Part shown: one piece after another, positions 62,256-64,000 of the stretch
Position numbering within the stretch: position 1 is the stretch's first letter
How the letters are laid out: the number at the start of each line of letters is the position of its first letter
Assembly (NCBI RefSeq): GCF_001636695.1
Contig: NZ_LGEL01000021.1
Coordinates: forward strand, 1-64,000
Direction: 5' to 3'
Source of the DNA: Pedobacter panaciterrae
Lineage (GTDB): Bacteria; Bacteroidota; Bacteroidia; Sphingobacteriales; Sphingobacteriaceae
Length of the DNA stretch: 64,000 nt
Position numbers and translations under genes: made by a program
The notes under the pieces: generated by a model
What the model was told of the DNA's origin: nothing
The model's database searches: none
The model's input: the letters and a program-made list of their open reading frames with translations, nothing else

Positions 62256-62724
62256 TTTTAAAGTTTTACTGCTGTCTTCATTTTTGATCGTTCTCTTTAT
62301 TAGTGGATGTGATACCAATACGCTTGTAGATAGCAACATGTCTATGCCTGCACGCAACTGGAGCTATCCTAATAAAGTGAAAACACTGGTTGAAATCACA
62401 GATAGCAGTAAGCCTTATAATATCTATTTTAAATTACGCCATACGGCGGATTACAGATACTCAAACATTTTTGTGCTATTCCATATAAGCGGAGGGGGAC
62501 AAAAAAAGCATACAAGGCGTTATGAGTATAGGCTGGCACAGCCAGATGGGCAATGGAATGGTTCGGGATCAGGTAATCTGTTTACTTATGCTTTGCCTTT
62601 GCTTACTAATTATAAGTTCCCATCTCCGGGGAAGTACGAATTGGAGATTGAACAGAATATGCGCGATAACCCGCTTGCTGAGATCAGTGATGCAGGGATA
62701 AAGGTAGAAACAGGAATTCAATAA
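62248..62724 (+). CDS. gldH: Gliding motility lipoprotein GldH
   Basis: A 158-residue lipoprotein with lipobox ISGC (Cys21). The family pattern is visible: MPARNWSYPNKVKTLVEIT, then FKLRHTADYRYSNIFVLFH and YELEIEQNMRDNPLAEISD. GldH is needed for gliding in Flavobacterium, but is kept in non-gliding Bacteroidota, where it probably has an envelope role. It overlaps ricT by 8 bases; holB-ricT-gldH is a recurring order in the phylum. Confidence 0.93.
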   Translation: MNNFKVLLLSSFLIVLFISGCDTNTLVDSNMSMPARNWSYPNKVKTLVEITDSSKPYNIYFKLRHTADYRYSNIFVLFHISGGGQKKHTRRYEYRLAQPDGQWNGSGSGNLFTYALPLLTNYKFPSPGKYELEIEQNMRDNPLAEISDAGIKVETGIQ

Positions 62725-62744
62725 TATTTTCAGGAGGACTATAA

Positions 62745-62781
62745 AAAATTATTATTCAGGAAGTTAAAGAATAATAATTTT
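62745..62781 (+). terminator. Possible AT-rich terminator after gldH
   Basis: A 13-bp perfect inverted repeat (62745-62757 with 62769-62781) with an 11-base loop; almost all A/T, so weak as a terminator. Confidence 0.4.
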
Positions 62782-62865
62782 ATTATTTAACTTTATGCTC
62801 AATTGTTAAATAATTGAAGTTTAATGCTCTCCAAATCCCACTCTCTTAGGCAATATATTGCAAAG

Positions 62866-62873
62866 TATATTTG
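62866..62873 (+). promoter_or_regulatory. Candidate -7 box of the RHS-like gene
   Basis: TATATTTG matches TAnnTTTG, 73 nt before the first ATG. Confidence 0.4.
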
Positions 62874-62946
62874 TATTTTGGAATTCATTTCTGAAAGATG
62901 CTCCATAGGTCTATACATTTCCAAATTTAATTTTCCAAACCGAATA

Positions 62947-64000
62947 ATGATGTTCAATTTTTTTACCTGCAATTTTCAGCGGATTACATTCTCGTATAAA
63001 TTAGTTTTATCTCTGATTAGTTTTTCGTGCATTACTTTAGCTAGCAAGGCCCAAAATGAGGTAAGTGTAGATAATTTTAGAGGAATCGCAAATGTGAGTA
63101 TCCCTATTGCCGACTTTAATATCAATGGATATGAAAGTAGTGTTAGTCTTGAGTATTCTGCGAAGTCCGTAAAAATAAAGAATTCTATTGGTGAGTTACC
63201 CGAGGGCTGGAGCCTTGAGGCAGGCGGGAGCATCAGCCGTATTTTAAAGGGTTTACCAGACGAATATCTGAAAGCAGGTGACAGCAGAAAAGGTTGGATG
63301 AACACAGGGATCCAGAATCTACCACAAACTTTTTCCATTTCTGATGATAACAACCCGAATACCTGTACTGATGAAAATACCAACCGTACCGCTATTTTAT
63401 CAAACTGGGGATATACACTGGATTCTGAGCCTGATTGGTTTGTGGTCAATGCCCCTGGTCTTAATTGCAAACTTATATTGGATAATAATAACGTATTCAG
63501 GGCGATTCCGGCGCAGGATCTGAAAATTGAATTTCTCGATCAGGGAACAGCAAACCCATATTTTGTAATTACAAAGACGAATGGAGCAAAATATACTTTT
63601 AAAACAGCGGCGGTAGTTACCAAAAGCATTGCTAGAGCATATACGAATACCAGCCTGGAAATCTTCAACAAAGAATATGAATATTTCAAAACACCATTAA
63701 CTTATATCACAACCTGGTATCTTGATAAGGTAACTACGTCTGACAGCGACCTTAGTAAGGTCACTTATTTGTACTCGCAGATTGCTGAAGGTTCATCCAA
63801 TAGTCAATCCAGTGTGTCAAGCCTTAGCCCTGGTACAGGTACATTCAGTAATGTGGCGACTTATATCACATCTACCTCTGGGTATAAACAACAGCTCAGT
63901 CAAATTCAGTCTTCAGCTTCAGGGTCATTAATTATTTCGAGAAATCCATCTGTAAATGAAATTATGAAGTTCGATATTTTTAGCGGAGAAAATAGTTCTG
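62947..64000 (+). CDS. Secreted RHS/SpvB-like protein, 3' end outside window
   Basis: An open frame runs from ATG 62947 (or 62950) to the window end with no stop, at least 351 residues. The N-terminus is a signal sequence (LVLSLISFSCITLASKAQN). The following FRGIANVSIPIADFNINGY and LPEGWSLEAGGSISRIL match the N-terminal region of the large Bacteroidota RHS-repeat proteins, in which a long beta-cage carries a variable C-terminal toxin or adhesin. The C-terminus is not visible, so toxicity cannot be judged. Confidence 0.82.
   Translation, partial: MMFNFFTCNFQRITFSYKLVLSLISFSCITLASKAQNEVSVDNFRGIANVSIPIADFNINGYESSVSLEYSAKSVKIKNSIGELPEGWSLEAGGSISRILKGLPDEYLKAGDSRKGWMNTGIQNLPQTFSISDDNNPNTCTDENTNRTAILSNWGYTLDSEPDWFVVNAPGLNCKLILDNNNVFRAIPAQDLKIEFLDQGTANPYFVITKTNGAKYTFKTAAVVTKSIARAYTNTSLEIFNKEYEYFKTPLTYITTWYLDKVTTSDSDLSKVTYLYSQIAEGSSNSQSSVSSLSPGTGTFSNVATYITSTSGYKQQLSQIQSSASGSLIISRNPSVNEIMKFDIFSGENSS

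Overview
The window is AT-rich, densely coding bacterial chromosome of a Bacteroidota, most likely family Sphingobacteriaceae (Pedobacter-like). The placement rests on gldH directly after holB and ricT, a ribosomal protein S16 with a long Ala/Glu-rich tail, several secreted or surface families common in this phylum (DUF4397, DUF3078, CarboxypepD_reg-like, a Bacteroidota-type RHS/SpvB-like protein), and many TAnnTTTG -7 promoter elements in front of genes. I see about 68 protein genes, no rRNA or tRNA gene, no insertion sequence or integrase and no CRISPR array. No intergenic gap is longer than 300 bases.

Layout. 0.1-9.4 kb: nadA, thiL, rmuC, an FAD oxidoreductase, a membrane zinc peptidase, apaG, dusB, and a CPBP protease-DUF2007-cdsA cluster. 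9.4-15.6 kb: mfd, a DUF2752/TM2 membrane pair, a Nif3-family protein and a coiled-coil zinc-ribbon protein. 15.8-26.9 kb: a TPR protein, a lone KAS III enzyme, an rsfS-ftsH-LUD operon, birA, a DsbD system split in two genes, pfkA, a YbjQ protein and a deoxynucleotidase. 27-30.8 kb: the rpsP-rimM-trmD-rplS translation cluster, interrupted once by a terminator plus hairpin repeat and once by three small helix-turn-helix-like genes. 31-43.3 kb: glutamate dehydrogenase, MscS, a GT51-hpt-psd operon, mrp and a NifU-domain gene, and a DUF2157/membrane/M16/def operon. 43.4-54.6 kb: htpG, a DUF4397 lipoprotein, an ECF sigma factor with an anti-sigma-like membrane protein, a TlpA thioredoxin, an LpoB/COG3014 lipoprotein pair, yifB and ffh. 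54.6-64 kb: a leftward envelope operon from ruvX through an O-methyltransferase and two LysM glucosaminidases to DUF3078, then holB-ricT-gldH, and the start of a secreted RHS-like protein cut by the window end.

Between the genes lies a dispersed family of about 72-bp inverted repeats. Four copies have 30-bp arms and related 12-base loops; one shows compensatory changes in both arms. A fifth, divergent relative sits after nadA.

Most of the window is ordinary housekeeping. The best candidates for something undescribed are the three-gene helix-turn-helix cassette inside the ribosomal protein cluster (29.1-30.2 kb) with its own candidate operators, the hairpin repeat family, and a recurrent placement of the -7 promoter box 4-8 nt before start codons, which suggests leaderless or very short-leader mRNAs.
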